This document shows positions 18,301 to 26,191 of a stretch of 64,000 nucleotides of DNA, piece after piece. Positions within the stretch are counted from its first letter, which is position 1; every line of letters starts with the position of its first letter. A model generated the notes under the pieces. The model saw only the letters and a list, made by a program, of their open reading frames with translations, searched no databases and was not told the origin of the DNA. Source of the stretch: Sulfidibacter corallicola (GTDB taxonomy: Bacteria; Acidobacteriota; Holophagae; Acanthopleuribacterales; Acanthopleuribacteraceae); NCBI RefSeq assembly GCF_017498545.1, contig NZ_CP071793.1, positions 7,143,001-7,207,000 of the forward strand, given 5' to 3'. Made by a program: the position numbers and the translations under genes.

Positions 18301-19720
18301 GCTCCATGATCGCCCAGGGCTGTGGGAAGCGGGCATCCTCGGGAAAGTTCAGGAAGCGATGGAAGCTGTCGGTTTCCGGATCGTAGGTCATCAGCCCGGC
18401 AAAGGTGGTGCCGAACCAGGGCTTTCCTTTCGAATCGATGGTGATCGAGAAGACTTCCGGGGTGGGAAAACTCGTCGGGTCGTTGGCGTCGTGCAGGTAG
18501 TGGACGAACTGGCCCGACTTGGGGTCCAACCGGTCCAGGCCCGTGAAAAGCAGGCTGACCCAGAGGTTGCCGTCGCCGTCCTCGGCGATGGGGCCGACGT
18601 AATTTTGATAGAGGCTGTGAGGATCGTTGGCCTGTTTGCGGAAGGCGATGAATCGCTCGGTTTTGGAATTGATCTTGGCGGTGCCGTCGCGCGTGCTGAC
18701 CCAGATGATGTCCGAACGATCGGCGATGACCGTATGCACGCGCCCGCCCGGCAAGGTGGCGGGATCCGTGGGGTCGTTCTGGAACAGGGTGTAGCCCTTT
18801 CTGTCGGGGCCGAGACGGATCAGGCCCTCGTGGGTTCCGATCCACAGATGCCCGCCCTCACATTCGTACAATCGCGTAATGGGCCCATCCGCGAGAAACG
18901 GCGGTAGGCCGGGCTCGTCGCCGATCTGGACGAAGGTGTCCGTCGCCGGATCGTAGCGGTTCAAACCCTGGGCGGTGCCGACCCATAACCCATCCCGGCG
19001 GTCGAGAAACAAATCGTTGATATCGGGATGGGTGAGCGCTTCGGGTCGGTGGTCGGGTGCACCGTAGCGGGTCCAACGACCCTCCGGATCGCGGCGCACC
19101 ATGCCGAGGCGGCTGAGCCCGACCCAGAGGTTGCCCTTCTCGTCCTCGACGATGTCCTTGATGCGCGTCGACGGCGGGATCGAATCGGGCAGGGTGACGG
19201 CGGAAAACGCACGGGTGGTGCGATCGAAGTGGAAGGGTCCCGCGTCGGTGCCAACCCAGATGCCGCCGTCGCGGGCGTTGGCGAGATTGAAAATCCGGTT
19301 GCTCCGTTTGAAGTCGACCGATCGCGGATCCGTACCCTGGAGTTCGCGCTGGAACGCGTCGCGCCAGGGATCGTACCGGTGCAATCCGCCCTTGGTACCC
19401 ACCCAGATTTGGTTGTCGCGATCCTGCAACATGCAGGATACCTCGTTATAGGCGAGCGAGGTGGGATCGACCGGATCGTGGCGGTAGTGGATCAGGCGGT
19501 GGCCGTCGTAACGCAACAGACCCTCCATCTGACCCAACCACAGAAAGCCGGCCTCGTCCTGCAGGATCACGGACGCTTGCAATACGGGATGCGGTCGCGT
19601 CAACCGCTGGACCAGCGGCTTGGTTTCCTGGCCGGCGAGAGGCAGGGTCGCCGCCAATGTGAGAAGGATCCAAAGGAACCGCCTGCGGGGAGCGAGGAAC
19701 TCGTGGGCGTGCCGATCCAC
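15338..19720 (-). CDS. Two-component hybrid sensor: propeller, Y_Y_Y, HisKA/HATPase, receiver, and second HisKA_3/HATPase kinase
   Basis: The product has about 1,460 residues. After a short N-terminal hydrophobic segment it holds many two-component-propeller repeats (W-x-G-T/S-x2-G-L and L-W-I/V-G-T), a Y_Y_Y domain and one transmembrane helix. A HisKA domain with phospho-acceptor His (SHELRTPLHAISGL) follows, with an ATPase (N box 'NLVGNAIKF', 'DTGMGIP', 'GYGGTGLGLAI'). Next comes a receiver with DD, 'LLDIMMPRLSG' and the conserved Lys. Unusually, a second histidine-kinase module follows: HisKA_3-type 'ASDLHDDIGAMLTRLSM' and a closing ATPase with 'EALNNAVKYA' and 'DNGIGFD'. It should sense periplasmic ligands, often glycans in this class, and relay phosphate internally. 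I prefer the GTG at 19720; an ATG at 19795 adds 25 non-conserved-looking residues and has no ribosome site. It lies just downstream of the barrel gene and may be cotranscribed with it. No DNA-binding output domain is present. Confidence 0.9.
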   Translation of the reverse strand: MDRHAHEFLAPRRRFLWILLTLAATLPLAGQETKPLVQRLTRPHPVLQASVILQDEAGFLWLGQMEGLLRYDGHRLIHYRHDPVDPTSLAYNEVSCMLQDRDNQIWVGTKGGLHRYDPWRDAFQRELQGTDPRSVDFKRSNRIFNLANARDGGIWVGTDAGPFHFDRTTRAFSAVTLPDSIPPSTRIKDIVEDEKGNLWVGLSRLGMVRRDPEGRWTRYGAPDHRPEALTHPDINDLFLDRRDGLWVGTAQGLNRYDPATDTFVQIGDEPGLPPFLADGPITRLYECEGGHLWIGTHEGLIRLGPDRKGYTLFQNDPTDPATLPGGRVHTVIADRSDIIWVSTRDGTAKINSKTERFIAFRKQANDPHSLYQNYVGPIAEDGDGNLWVSLLFTGLDRLDPKSGQFVHYLHDANDPTSFPTPEVFSITIDSKGKPWFGTTFAGLMTYDPETDSFHRFLNFPEDARFPQPWAIMELFEDSLGFIWCGTNGKGASFFDRTTERFYWLEDLPDAPYSLSRGSVRAIAEDAQGRLWLASLQDGVCRLDRSTGERRFYQHDPKDPHSLRHDSIYDIAVDPATRVWFGSSEGLSLYLPNADAFRHFTLEDGLPGQEVKGIVVDGRDYLWLGTNTGLCRFNPTTETFLNFDSGDGLLNDDVGEQCYFRGRDGTIFFGGSRGFNQFDPMDLRPNLQLPSVVFTDFKLFNRSVAIDPVNGPLRGHINQVDTIELSHLHPVFAFEFAALEFTDPEENRYAFQMVGFDEAYRELGNKNDVTYMNLDAGTYTFRVKAANNHGVWNETPAEIQIRIHPPPWKSWYAYSLYGSVLLALGWSYIRWNRRKLTYEREVVDKLRRLDRLKDEFLANTSHELRTPLHAISGLAESLLDGAAGILPGEARQNLAMIHSSGKRLLHLVNDLLDFSQIKHNRLLLHYSHIDLHGLTEVVLNLTRNLTTGKDLALRNEIPLDLPPIPADENRILQVLTNLVGNAIKFTTSGSVVVAARMVEASGTARAQVEVSVTDTGMGIPAEALDQIFESFEQADGSEERGYGGTGLGLAITRRLVELHGGVIGVVSELDRGSRFWFRLPMAGDPERKALAETAMPVQERSEAPADGELEVILQGDVAALLPGSTDDQVRLELPERRFRVLIADDEPVNRQVLRQQLHAFRCDISEAVDGERVLSEIETHAFDLVLLDIMMPRLSGLDVCRRVRERFSPNQLPIIFLTAKNQVGDVVTGFNVGANDYLAKPFSKEELISRVWLHLKLAGNHAAVQRLRTQIASDLHDDIGAMLTRLSMASEWVSQAPGLSQKAQGKAQRIGELSRSVVRSFSDIIWSIDARNDTSQHLIVKLRETAQILLGEMDWDMEVQGNAAEQAHISPEKRRHLYLVFKEALNNAVKYAQATRVRIHIVHDQDQFSMVVQDNGIGFDPEHQSAGHGLRNMAMRAARIGGELDIDGSQGTRVTLKSPPL

Positions 19721-19848
19721 CGTTCGGTTTGTCGATTGGGGCACGCCGCCAGCAAGGATGGGGGGCTGCCGGACGGCGATCGCCCCGCCTTTCATGGCCC
19801 GGCCCAGCGACCGTGGTGACGAAGGCGCCGCACCCGACCCGTCCCCGA

Positions 19849-21108
19849 TCAGAACCGTACGTTACGGATCTCGGTCTGGATTTGAAAGCCCTCGTCGCTC
19901 TGGAGCGGAATGTTCGAGTCGCGGTCCAACCAACCGAAAGAGACATTGAAGGTGTAGAAGCGCTGGAAGGGGAATTGGGCCTCGATGGTGAATCGCTGCA
20001 AATCGTCTTCGCGCAGCACATCGACGGGGGTCCGGGGGTTGCGGTAGTCGTTGTTGCCGAACTCGACGACCGGACCGAGGCGCGTCTTGTTGGAGAAAAT
20101 GTAGCCGCCGCCCACGTGAATGCGGCGACTGACGAAGAAATTGTAGGGATCGAATACGGAGAAGATGGGCTGCTGGCTGGCGCCACCGCGCACGAACCAC
20201 TTGCGGGAAAGCCGGTGTTCCGCGAAGGACCGCACGAGCAACAGGTCGTCGTCGATGTCTTCCACCGTGTCGAAGTTCAATTGTTCGATACCGATCGTGA
20301 CGTTGTAGTGGGTCCGGCGCTTGTAGCGGTTGCGGGCGCCCACGAAGAAACGCACGAACTGGGAATCGTCGCGCGGGTTGTCGAGCGAATCGAAGTCGAA
20401 ATCCCGGATCTTGACCCCGACCGAAGGCCAGAACATGGCGTTCTTGCGGTAGACGAACGACAGCTCGGTGCTCAGTTCGGCGTGTTCCAGCTCGAGCAGA
20501 TCGGGATCGGAGGTATCGCGAATGTCGATGTCGTTCAGGTTCGCTTCGGCGTGCAGGCTGCCACGCGGCATGATCTCGTAGTCGAGTGAGAAATCACTGA
20601 TGACGCGCTCGTAGAAGGGGCGCTGTTCGGTTTCGGAGTTGGGGTTGCCCGTATCGCGGCGGTAGAGACTGCCGAACTCCAGGTAGAGCCGCTTGAAGCG
20701 TCCGTAGAGCTTGCTCTCCAGTCCGAACTGGGAGCCGCGCAACTCGTCGAGATCAAAATAATAGAGGTAATCGTAGGTGGCGCGATTGGCCCAAACCCAC
20801 CGCGGCGAAATGCGCCAATAGGTCTGGATGCCCACCTCGGGGTTGAGGGAAAAATCTTCTTCTTCGAGGGCCGAGATGGTGGAGAAGACGTTGGAGTCGT
20901 AGCCCGAATTGCGCAGTCCCAACAAGGGGGCGGCAAGCAGGGACCCTCGCCGCCAGGGGGCGAGTTCCATGCGTTGGTCGAGCAGTTCGCTCTGACTGAA
21001 GACATCCGATTCGAACCGGCGGCGGTCGTTGGTCTGCGCCGTGGCGACCATGGAAAAACAGGTGAGAAGACACCAGGCAAACAGCAAGTATGATGACCGA
21101 ATCCGCAT
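19849..21108 (-). CDS. Outer-membrane beta-barrel protein, BBP2-like
   Basis: The 419-residue product begins with a signal peptide (MRIRSSYLLFAWCLLTCF...TAQ). Alternating aromatic/polar strands and the motif 'LRNSGYDSNVF' near the mature N-terminus follow, as seen in putative beta-barrel porin 2 proteins that accompany exopolysaccharide export or surface systems. The last residue is Phe (IRNVRF), fitting the barrel-assembly signal. It lies immediately upstream of the propeller sensor kinase on the same strand, so the two may share a transcript. Substrate and partners are unknown. A family assignment based only on the GYDSN motif is moderate; the barrel itself is secure. Confidence 0.8.
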   Translation of the reverse strand: MRIRSSYLLFAWCLLTCFSMVATAQTNDRRRFESDVFSQSELLDQRMELAPWRRGSLLAAPLLGLRNSGYDSNVFSTISALEEEDFSLNPEVGIQTYWRISPRWVWANRATYDYLYYFDLDELRGSQFGLESKLYGRFKRLYLEFGSLYRRDTGNPNSETEQRPFYERVISDFSLDYEIMPRGSLHAEANLNDIDIRDTSDPDLLELEHAELSTELSFVYRKNAMFWPSVGVKIRDFDFDSLDNPRDDSQFVRFFVGARNRYKRRTHYNVTIGIEQLNFDTVEDIDDDLLLVRSFAEHRLSRKWFVRGGASQQPIFSVFDPYNFFVSRRIHVGGGYIFSNKTRLGPVVEFGNNDYRNPRTPVDVLREDDLQRFTIEAQFPFQRFYTFNVSFGWLDRDSNIPLQSDEGFQIQTEIRNVRF

Positions 21109-21431
21109 AGGTCACGCTCCCTCAGTGGTAATGATGCGAGCGCCGCACACGGCGCCAGCCCATGTATTCGCGCAGGTCGTATCTGCAGTGGATTGCCGGG
21201 AACCGCGGCGAGCACGGAGGTTTCCTGCGCCATCGCCCGCCAACCCCCACGAGCCAAAGGCCGGCTGTGGCGAAAGCCCGCGAGCGACGTGGATCGTGGC
21301 GGACATTGGCGAACCGCTGGGTGCGCCTGGTGCGATGTCGAAGTGTCGTGCCGTTCCCGAAATCATGTGGGCATCTTAGCGGATTGGTGTCGAACTGCAA
21401 CCCCAAATGATGCAGGCCCCTCGACGACACC
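21109..21431. other. Intergenic region, nothing recognised
   Basis: About 320 bases between the barrel gene and the end of the efflux operon. Several overlapping ORFs on both strands have no protein-like character. I see no strong terminator hairpin or repeat. Confidence 0.5.
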
Positions 21432-22622
21432 TCAGGCTTCCCGCAGGGCGTCGGCGACGGGTTGGCGGACGGCGCGAACCGCCGGGAACAAGCCGCCCAC
21501 CAGACCGATCGCGGTGGCGTAGAACACGCCCTTCACCAGCAGGTCGGGCGTGACCTCGAAAGCGAAGGTGACCTGGCTGAAGCTGGACCAGTTCATGGTG
21601 GCCGCACGGAACCCGTCGAAGGCCGCGAACGCCAGGAGGCCGCCCACCGCACCACCCACCAGGGCCAGGATGACCGACTCGGTCAGGACCGAGATGAGCA
21701 CGGGGCTGTTGGTGAAGCCCAGGGCGCGCAAGGTCGCGATTTCGCGGCTGCGCGAGGCGACGGCCGTGTACATGGTGTTGAGCGCACCGAACACCGCGCC
21801 GACCGCCATCATCAGCGCGATCAGGGTGCCCAGCCCGGTGATCATGTTGTACAGCAGCACCGACTGCTCGGCGTAGTACTCGCCTTGTCGCAGCACGCGC
21901 ACCTGGAGCCGTGGATCGTTGAGCAGCCGGTCCTTGAAGGCGGTGAACTCGGCCGGATCGCGCAGCTTCAAATAGACCGACTGGTAGTAGTCGCCGCGCC
22001 GGTAGGCCGACTGCAACAGGCTGGCGTCCGTCCAGATTTCCGATTCCGAGATGCTGCCGTCGTCGGCGAAGATGCCGACCACCTTCCAGCGGTTCTGGCC
22101 CACCTGGACTTCGTTGCCCAGATCCAGTCCCGCGAATTCCAGGGCCGCACCGCGTCCCACGATGATTTCGTCGCGACCGGGTTCGAACGGGCGGCCCTCC
22201 AGGATTTCGAAGTTGTCGCGAACTTTGTATGCCGCTCGCTCCACGCCGCGCAGGGGCACGTTGGCGTCCGTGCCGGTGCTGCGCTTGGGCAGGTTGATGA
22301 CCACGAACAGTTCGGAAGAGGCGAGTGGGCCGGCCTCGTCCTGCACGATCCCCTCGGTCGAGGCGATGACGCGCGTTTCCTCCCGTTGGAGGCCGCTCAT
22401 CATTTCGGTGTCGGCGCCGCTGCGCATGACGAGCACCACATCCGGAGAGGCGGCGACTTCCATCGTCCGGCGGAAGCCCTGACCGATCGAGAGCACCCCG
22501 ACCAGAACCGCCACCACCCCGATGATGCCGAACAGGGCCGAGGCGATCGAACCCTTGCGTTGGGGCAAGGTGCGCAGGCTGAAAGACAGAATGGCGAAGA
22601 TTTGGCGCAACCAATGAATCAT
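21432..22622 (-). CDS. ABC transporter permease, FtsX/MacB-like (second permease of efflux operon 1)
   Basis: The 396-residue product has the FtsX/MacB layout: an N-terminal membrane helix (about 25-50, 'IIGVVAVLVGVLSIGQGF'), a large extracytoplasmic MacB_PCD-like domain (about 50-265), then three C-terminal helices in an FtsX domain. The FtsX cytoplasmic motif 'REIATLRALGF' marks ATPase coupling. AAAGGAG stands just upstream of the ATG. It is the last gene of a four-gene minus-strand operon (adaptor, ATPase, permease, permease). Such systems export peptides, lipoproteins or small molecules by mechanotransmission. The substrate is not evident. Confidence 0.9.
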   Translation of the reverse strand: MIHWLRQIFAILSFSLRTLPQRKGSIASALFGIIGVVAVLVGVLSIGQGFRRTMEVAASPDVVLVMRSGADTEMMSGLQREETRVIASTEGIVQDEAGPLASSELFVVINLPKRSTGTDANVPLRGVERAAYKVRDNFEILEGRPFEPGRDEIIVGRGAALEFAGLDLGNEVQVGQNRWKVVGIFADDGSISESEIWTDASLLQSAYRRGDYYQSVYLKLRDPAEFTAFKDRLLNDPRLQVRVLRQGEYYAEQSVLLYNMITGLGTLIALMMAVGAVFGALNTMYTAVASRSREIATLRALGFTNSPVLISVLTESVILALVGGAVGGLLAFAAFDGFRAATMNWSSFSQVTFAFEVTPDLLVKGVFYATAIGLVGGLFPAVRAVRQPVADALREA

Positions 22623-22647
22623 CGATCAGCTCCTTTGCGCGGCCGGC

Positions 22648-23799
22648 TCAGCGGCGCAGTGCGTCCGCGATGCGGAGTTGTTTGGCCTGCAGGGCGGGGA
22701 AGATGCCGGCCGCCAGGCCCAGGGCCCCGACCAACAAAAGCCCGAGGACGATGTCCTTTTCGGGGAAGTAGAAGACCGGGAAGGCGCCCTTGGTGGGGTC
22801 GCCGGCGGAGATCATCAGCCAGGCCAAGCCCAGGCCCATCAGCCCGCCGATGGCCGAAATGATGGTCGATTCGCCCAGGACCAGGAACAGGGTGCCGCGG
22901 TCCGTGAACCCGATCGACTTGAGCACGGCCAATTCGCGGGTGCGCTCGTGGACCGATTGGGCCATGGTATTGCCCGCCACCAGCAGGATCGTGAAGAAGA
23001 CCATGCTCAGGATGGCGATCATGATGGCCGCGATGTTGCCGATCTGCTTGGCGAAGGCCTGCACGAAGGCCCCCTCCGGTTCGGACTTGGTTTCGGCGAA
23101 CGAGTTGGCGAAGTTGGCGTCGATGGCCTCCGCCACCTGGGTGGCGAGGTCGGCGTCGGTGACGCGCAGCACGTACCAGCCCACCTGGCCGCGGTCGCCC
23201 ATATGGGTTTCGTCGAAGTAATCGTAGCGGAAGAACAACGGCGAGGTGTCGGTGCCCTGTTCCGCGCCGTCGTAGATGCCGACGATGTCGAACTCCCAGG
23301 TCTGGTTGCCGTCCTTCTGCGGCCAGATCGGCGAGAGGATCGGCACGCGGTCGCCGATCTCGAAACCGAACCGGTCGGCCGTGGTGCGGCCGACGATGGC
23401 GCCCGTCTTGGTGTTCTTCCAGGCCTGGAGCTGGTCGTCGGGAAGCAGGACCTCGGGATAGACCGCCAGGTAATCGTCGGGATGGACCGGCATTTGCGGG
23501 AAAAAGTTCTTGGGTTCCTGGTAGATACCGCCGAACCAGGTGGCGTGGGTCAATTGGGCCACACCCTCCATGCGGGCGATGTCGCGGCCGTAGGATTCCG
23601 GCAACAACTGAATGATCGAGACCTTGTGGCGGATGACCAGGCGGTCGGCGTCGGCCACGTCGACCCCGGACGAGAGCGCCACCCGAATCGCCGAAAGGTA
23701 GCCGAACAGCAGGAACGCGACCAGAATCGAGAGAATCGTCAACAGGGTGCGCAGTTTCTTGCGCTTGAGGTTGCTGGCGATGAGAAACAGGAAGCGCAT
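22648..23799 (-). CDS. ABC transporter permease, FtsX/MacB-like (first permease of efflux operon 1)
   Basis: The 383-residue product has an N-terminal helix after a basic stretch ('NLKRKKLRTLLTILSILVAF'), a periplasmic domain (about 45-250) and C-terminal FtsX helices. 'HERTRELAVLKSIGF' is the coupling segment and 'AGIFPALQAKQLRIADALRR' closes the protein, both typical of MacB-type permeases. The ATG starts one base after the stop of the ATPase gene (TGACATG), so translation is probably coupled. It shares little sequence with the downstream permease, which suggests a heterodimeric transporter. Confidence 0.9.
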   Translation of the reverse strand: MRFLFLIASNLKRKKLRTLLTILSILVAFLLFGYLSAIRVALSSGVDVADADRLVIRHKVSIIQLLPESYGRDIARMEGVAQLTHATWFGGIYQEPKNFFPQMPVHPDDYLAVYPEVLLPDDQLQAWKNTKTGAIVGRTTADRFGFEIGDRVPILSPIWPQKDGNQTWEFDIVGIYDGAEQGTDTSPLFFRYDYFDETHMGDRGQVGWYVLRVTDADLATQVAEAIDANFANSFAETKSEPEGAFVQAFAKQIGNIAAIMIAILSMVFFTILLVAGNTMAQSVHERTRELAVLKSIGFTDRGTLFLVLGESTIISAIGGLMGLGLAWLMISAGDPTKGAFPVFYFPEKDIVLGLLLVGALGLAAGIFPALQAKQLRIADALRR

Positions 23800-23800
23800 G

Positions 23801-24538
23801 TCAGTCCTCCCGGTTCAGGCGTCCCTTGTCCAGGTGCAGCGTGCGCGAAGCGCGTTCCGCGGCGTGGGGATCGTGGGTGACCATGATGATCGTTTTGCCG
23901 TGATGCTGATTCAGGGCCTGCAGTAGGTCGAGGATCTCGTCCCCGGACTTGCGATCCAGATCGCCGGTGGGCTCGTCGCAGAGCAGGAGCTGGGGATCGG
24001 TGACGATCGCCCGGGCGATGCCCACCCGCTGCTGTTCACCGCCCGAGAGTTGGCGCGGGTAGTGTTTGACGCGGTGGCTGAGGCCGACCACGTCCAGTGC
24101 CGTGGCCACGTGCTTGCGACGACGGGCACCGTTCATGCGGGTCAGCAGCAGTGGCAGCTCCACGTTGCGCGCCGCCGTGAGCACCGGCATCAGGTTGTAG
24201 AATTGGAACACGAAACCCACGTTCCGTGCCCGCCAGGTGGCCAATTTGCGATCGGAGAGGCGGTCGATGCGGTGGTTGTCCACGTGGATCTCGCCGTGCG
24301 AAGGCCGATCCAGGCCGCCGATCAGGTTGAGCAGGGTACTTTTTCCGGAGCCGGAAGGACCCATCAGGGCCAGAAACTCGCCGCGCGGCACCTGGAGGTC
24401 GAGTTTCTGCAGGACCTGAATCTCCTCCGACCCGCGCTTGAAGGTTTTGTCGATGCCGCGCAGGTCGAGCAGGGTTTCCGCGGAATCTGCCGGTTCCGGG
24501 CTCGCGGGTTCGGCTGAGGGAGAGGCGATATCGTTCAT
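23801..24538 (-). CDS. ABC transporter ATP-binding protein, MacB/LolD type (efflux operon 1)
   Basis: The 245-residue product has Walker A 'GPSGSGKST', Q-loop 'FVFQFYNLMP', signature 'LSGGEQQRVGIARAI', Walker B 'LLLCDEPTGDLD' and switch His in 'IIMVTHDPHAA', the full set for an active ATPase of the MacB/LolD/FtsE class. The ATG at 24538 follows AGGAG by nine bases and overlaps the adaptor stop as ATGA. An extended frame reaching 24934 overlaps the adaptor gene and is not protein-like. It should drive the two downstream permeases. Confidence 0.93.
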   Translation of the reverse strand: MNDIASPSAEPASPEPADSAETLLDLRGIDKTFKRGSEEIQVLQKLDLQVPRGEFLALMGPSGSGKSTLLNLIGGLDRPSHGEIHVDNHRIDRLSDRKLATWRARNVGFVFQFYNLMPVLTAARNVELPLLLTRMNGARRRKHVATALDVVGLSHRVKHYPRQLSGGEQQRVGIARAIVTDPQLLLCDEPTGDLDRKSGDEILDLLQALNQHHGKTIIMVTHDPHAAERASRTLHLDKGRLNRED

Positions 24539-25764
24539 GGTGATGTCTCCTGAAGCTCTTGTCCGTCTTTCAGGTCGGGGGGTCCGTCGGTGATCACGCG
24601 TTCGCCCGCGTTCAATCCGCGCATCACGACCACATCGGAGCCGCGGCGATCGCCGAGCGAAATACTGCGCCGTTCCGCGCGCTGCCGATTCAGCACGAAA
24701 ACCACGGTGGCATCGCCGTCGCGGCGCACGGCTTTTTGGGGGATCAGGGTTACGGTGCGCGGCGCCTGGCTTGCCGCTTCGCGATCGCGATCGGGTTCGG
24801 CGAAAGCGACCTTGACGCCCATGTCGGGCAGGATGCGCGGGTCGGTTCGATCCAGCCCGATACGCACCCGAACCGTGGCGCGTTGGCGGTCGGCCGTGGG
24901 CACGATGGCCAACACGCGGGCCGGAATGGTCCAATCGGGATAGGCGTCGAGGACCGCTTCGACCGGCTGATCCGGTGAAACCCGGTTGATGTAGCTCTCG
25001 TTGACGTCGACCTCGATTTCCAGCGAACCCATGTCGACCAGGGTCCCGATGCCGGTGCGGGTGAAGCCGCCGCCGGCCGAGACCGGCGAGATCATTTCAC
25101 CGGGCTGGGCGTCCTTCGAAATCACCACGCCGCTGAACGGAGCGCGAATGATGGTGTCGTCGAGGTTCTGTTCGGCCAGGGCCACCTGACGCTCGGCGAC
25201 CGCGACTTCGCTGCGCTGTGCCGCGATTCGCGCTTTCAGCGCTTCCAGGTTGGCACGGTCGGTGTCGACCGTGGCCTCGTCGCCGACGTGCTTGTCGAGG
25301 AGGTTGGATGACCGCTGTAGATCCCGTTTGGCCTGGGCGATGCGGACTTCGGTTTCGGCCAGTGCGGCCCGAGCCGCCTGGAGCTGGGCCTCCGCCAGGT
25401 TCAGGGTCGCGACCAGGTTGACGTCTTCCAAACGTGCCAGGATCTGACCGACGCGGACTTCCATGCCCTCTTCGATCAGGACTTCGGTGACCTTGCCGGT
25501 GATCTTTGCCGAAACGGTCGCTTTCCGCCGGGCGGTTACGTACCCCGAGGCGTTCAAGACCGTGGTTTGGCGCGAACTCGTCTCGGTCCGGACCAGCGCG
25601 GTGGACACCTGGATCTTTTCCGGCTGCCGTTGCCAAAAAAAGTACAGGGTTCCGGCTACGGCCGCCAGAACCAGGGCGAGCCAGATCCATTTGGTGGAGC
25701 TGGAGTCGCGCCAAGCTTCGTTGTCGATACGCAGCGCATCCAATTTATCTTTTTCCAGAGCCAT
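24535..25764 (-). CDS. Periplasmic adaptor (HlyD/MacA/RND membrane-fusion family), efflux operon 1
   Basis: The 409-residue product has an N-terminal signal-anchor helix (about 26-46, 'WIWLALVLAAVAGTLYFFW'). A lipoyl/barrel-sandwich half follows (about 75-110), then a coiled-coil hairpin rich in Ala/Gln/Arg (about 115-190), the second half ('IIRAPFSGVVISKDAQPG') and beta-barrel and membrane-proximal domains. Membrane-fusion proteins link an inner-membrane transporter to an outer-membrane channel. It is the first gene of the operon. No TolC-like gene is present in the window, so an outer-membrane partner must be encoded elsewhere. Confidence 0.9.
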   Translation of the reverse strand: MALEKDKLDALRIDNEAWRDSSSTKWIWLALVLAAVAGTLYFFWQRQPEKIQVSTALVRTETSSRQTTVLNASGYVTARRKATVSAKITGKVTEVLIEEGMEVRVGQILARLEDVNLVATLNLAEAQLQAARAALAETEVRIAQAKRDLQRSSNLLDKHVGDEATVDTDRANLEALKARIAAQRSEVAVAERQVALAEQNLDDTIIRAPFSGVVISKDAQPGEMISPVSAGGGFTRTGIGTLVDMGSLEIEVDVNESYINRVSPDQPVEAVLDAYPDWTIPARVLAIVPTADRQRATVRVRIGLDRTDPRILPDMGVKVAFAEPDRDREAASQAPRTVTLIPQKAVRRDGDATVVFVLNRQRAERRSISLGDRRGSDVVVMRGLNAGERVITDGPPDLKDGQELQETSP

Positions 25765-26191
25765 GATGACCTGCCAAAAAAGTGGAAGGAGTGAATCGGG
25801 TAGGAAATTCGCGCAAAGGCGTTTGCCGGGTGGATGGGGTCGAAGGCGGATTTGGGGGGCCGGACCGCCACGTGTTGCGGTCGCTGTTCACCGTGATGGT
25901 GCGCTCATCGGCCGAGCCCGCATCGAGCGCATCGTCGACCGGATCGCGGACGATGGGGACTCGCAGGGTCGAAGGGATGATCGGTGCAAGGTACGGCTAC
26001 TTGGGGAGATGGAGATCTGGACGGAATGTAGGCATCCGAAATCATGTATGCGACGGTGGCCAAAGCCTACCACGAGTCGCCTGATTTTGATCTGGAAAAG
26101 TAACTGAATCCAATGCCTTGGGTCACCTGGTCATTGGCTCGATGCCGTTCCGAGGTATCCCGGACAACGACTACGGGACCCGGTGGGTGGG
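25765..26191. other. Intergenic region, nothing recognised
   Basis: About 430 bases upstream of efflux operon 1 and downstream of the AAA+ gene. No ORF with a ribosome site, no clear terminator and no family repeat is visible. The operon 1 promoter should lie in the right-proximal part, but I cannot point to boxes. Confidence 0.45.

Noticed and set aside
16407..18907. Long open frames on both strands within the sensor kinase gene
   Set aside because: They are shadows of the kinase frame, with no domains; the kinase frame contains all catalytic motifs.
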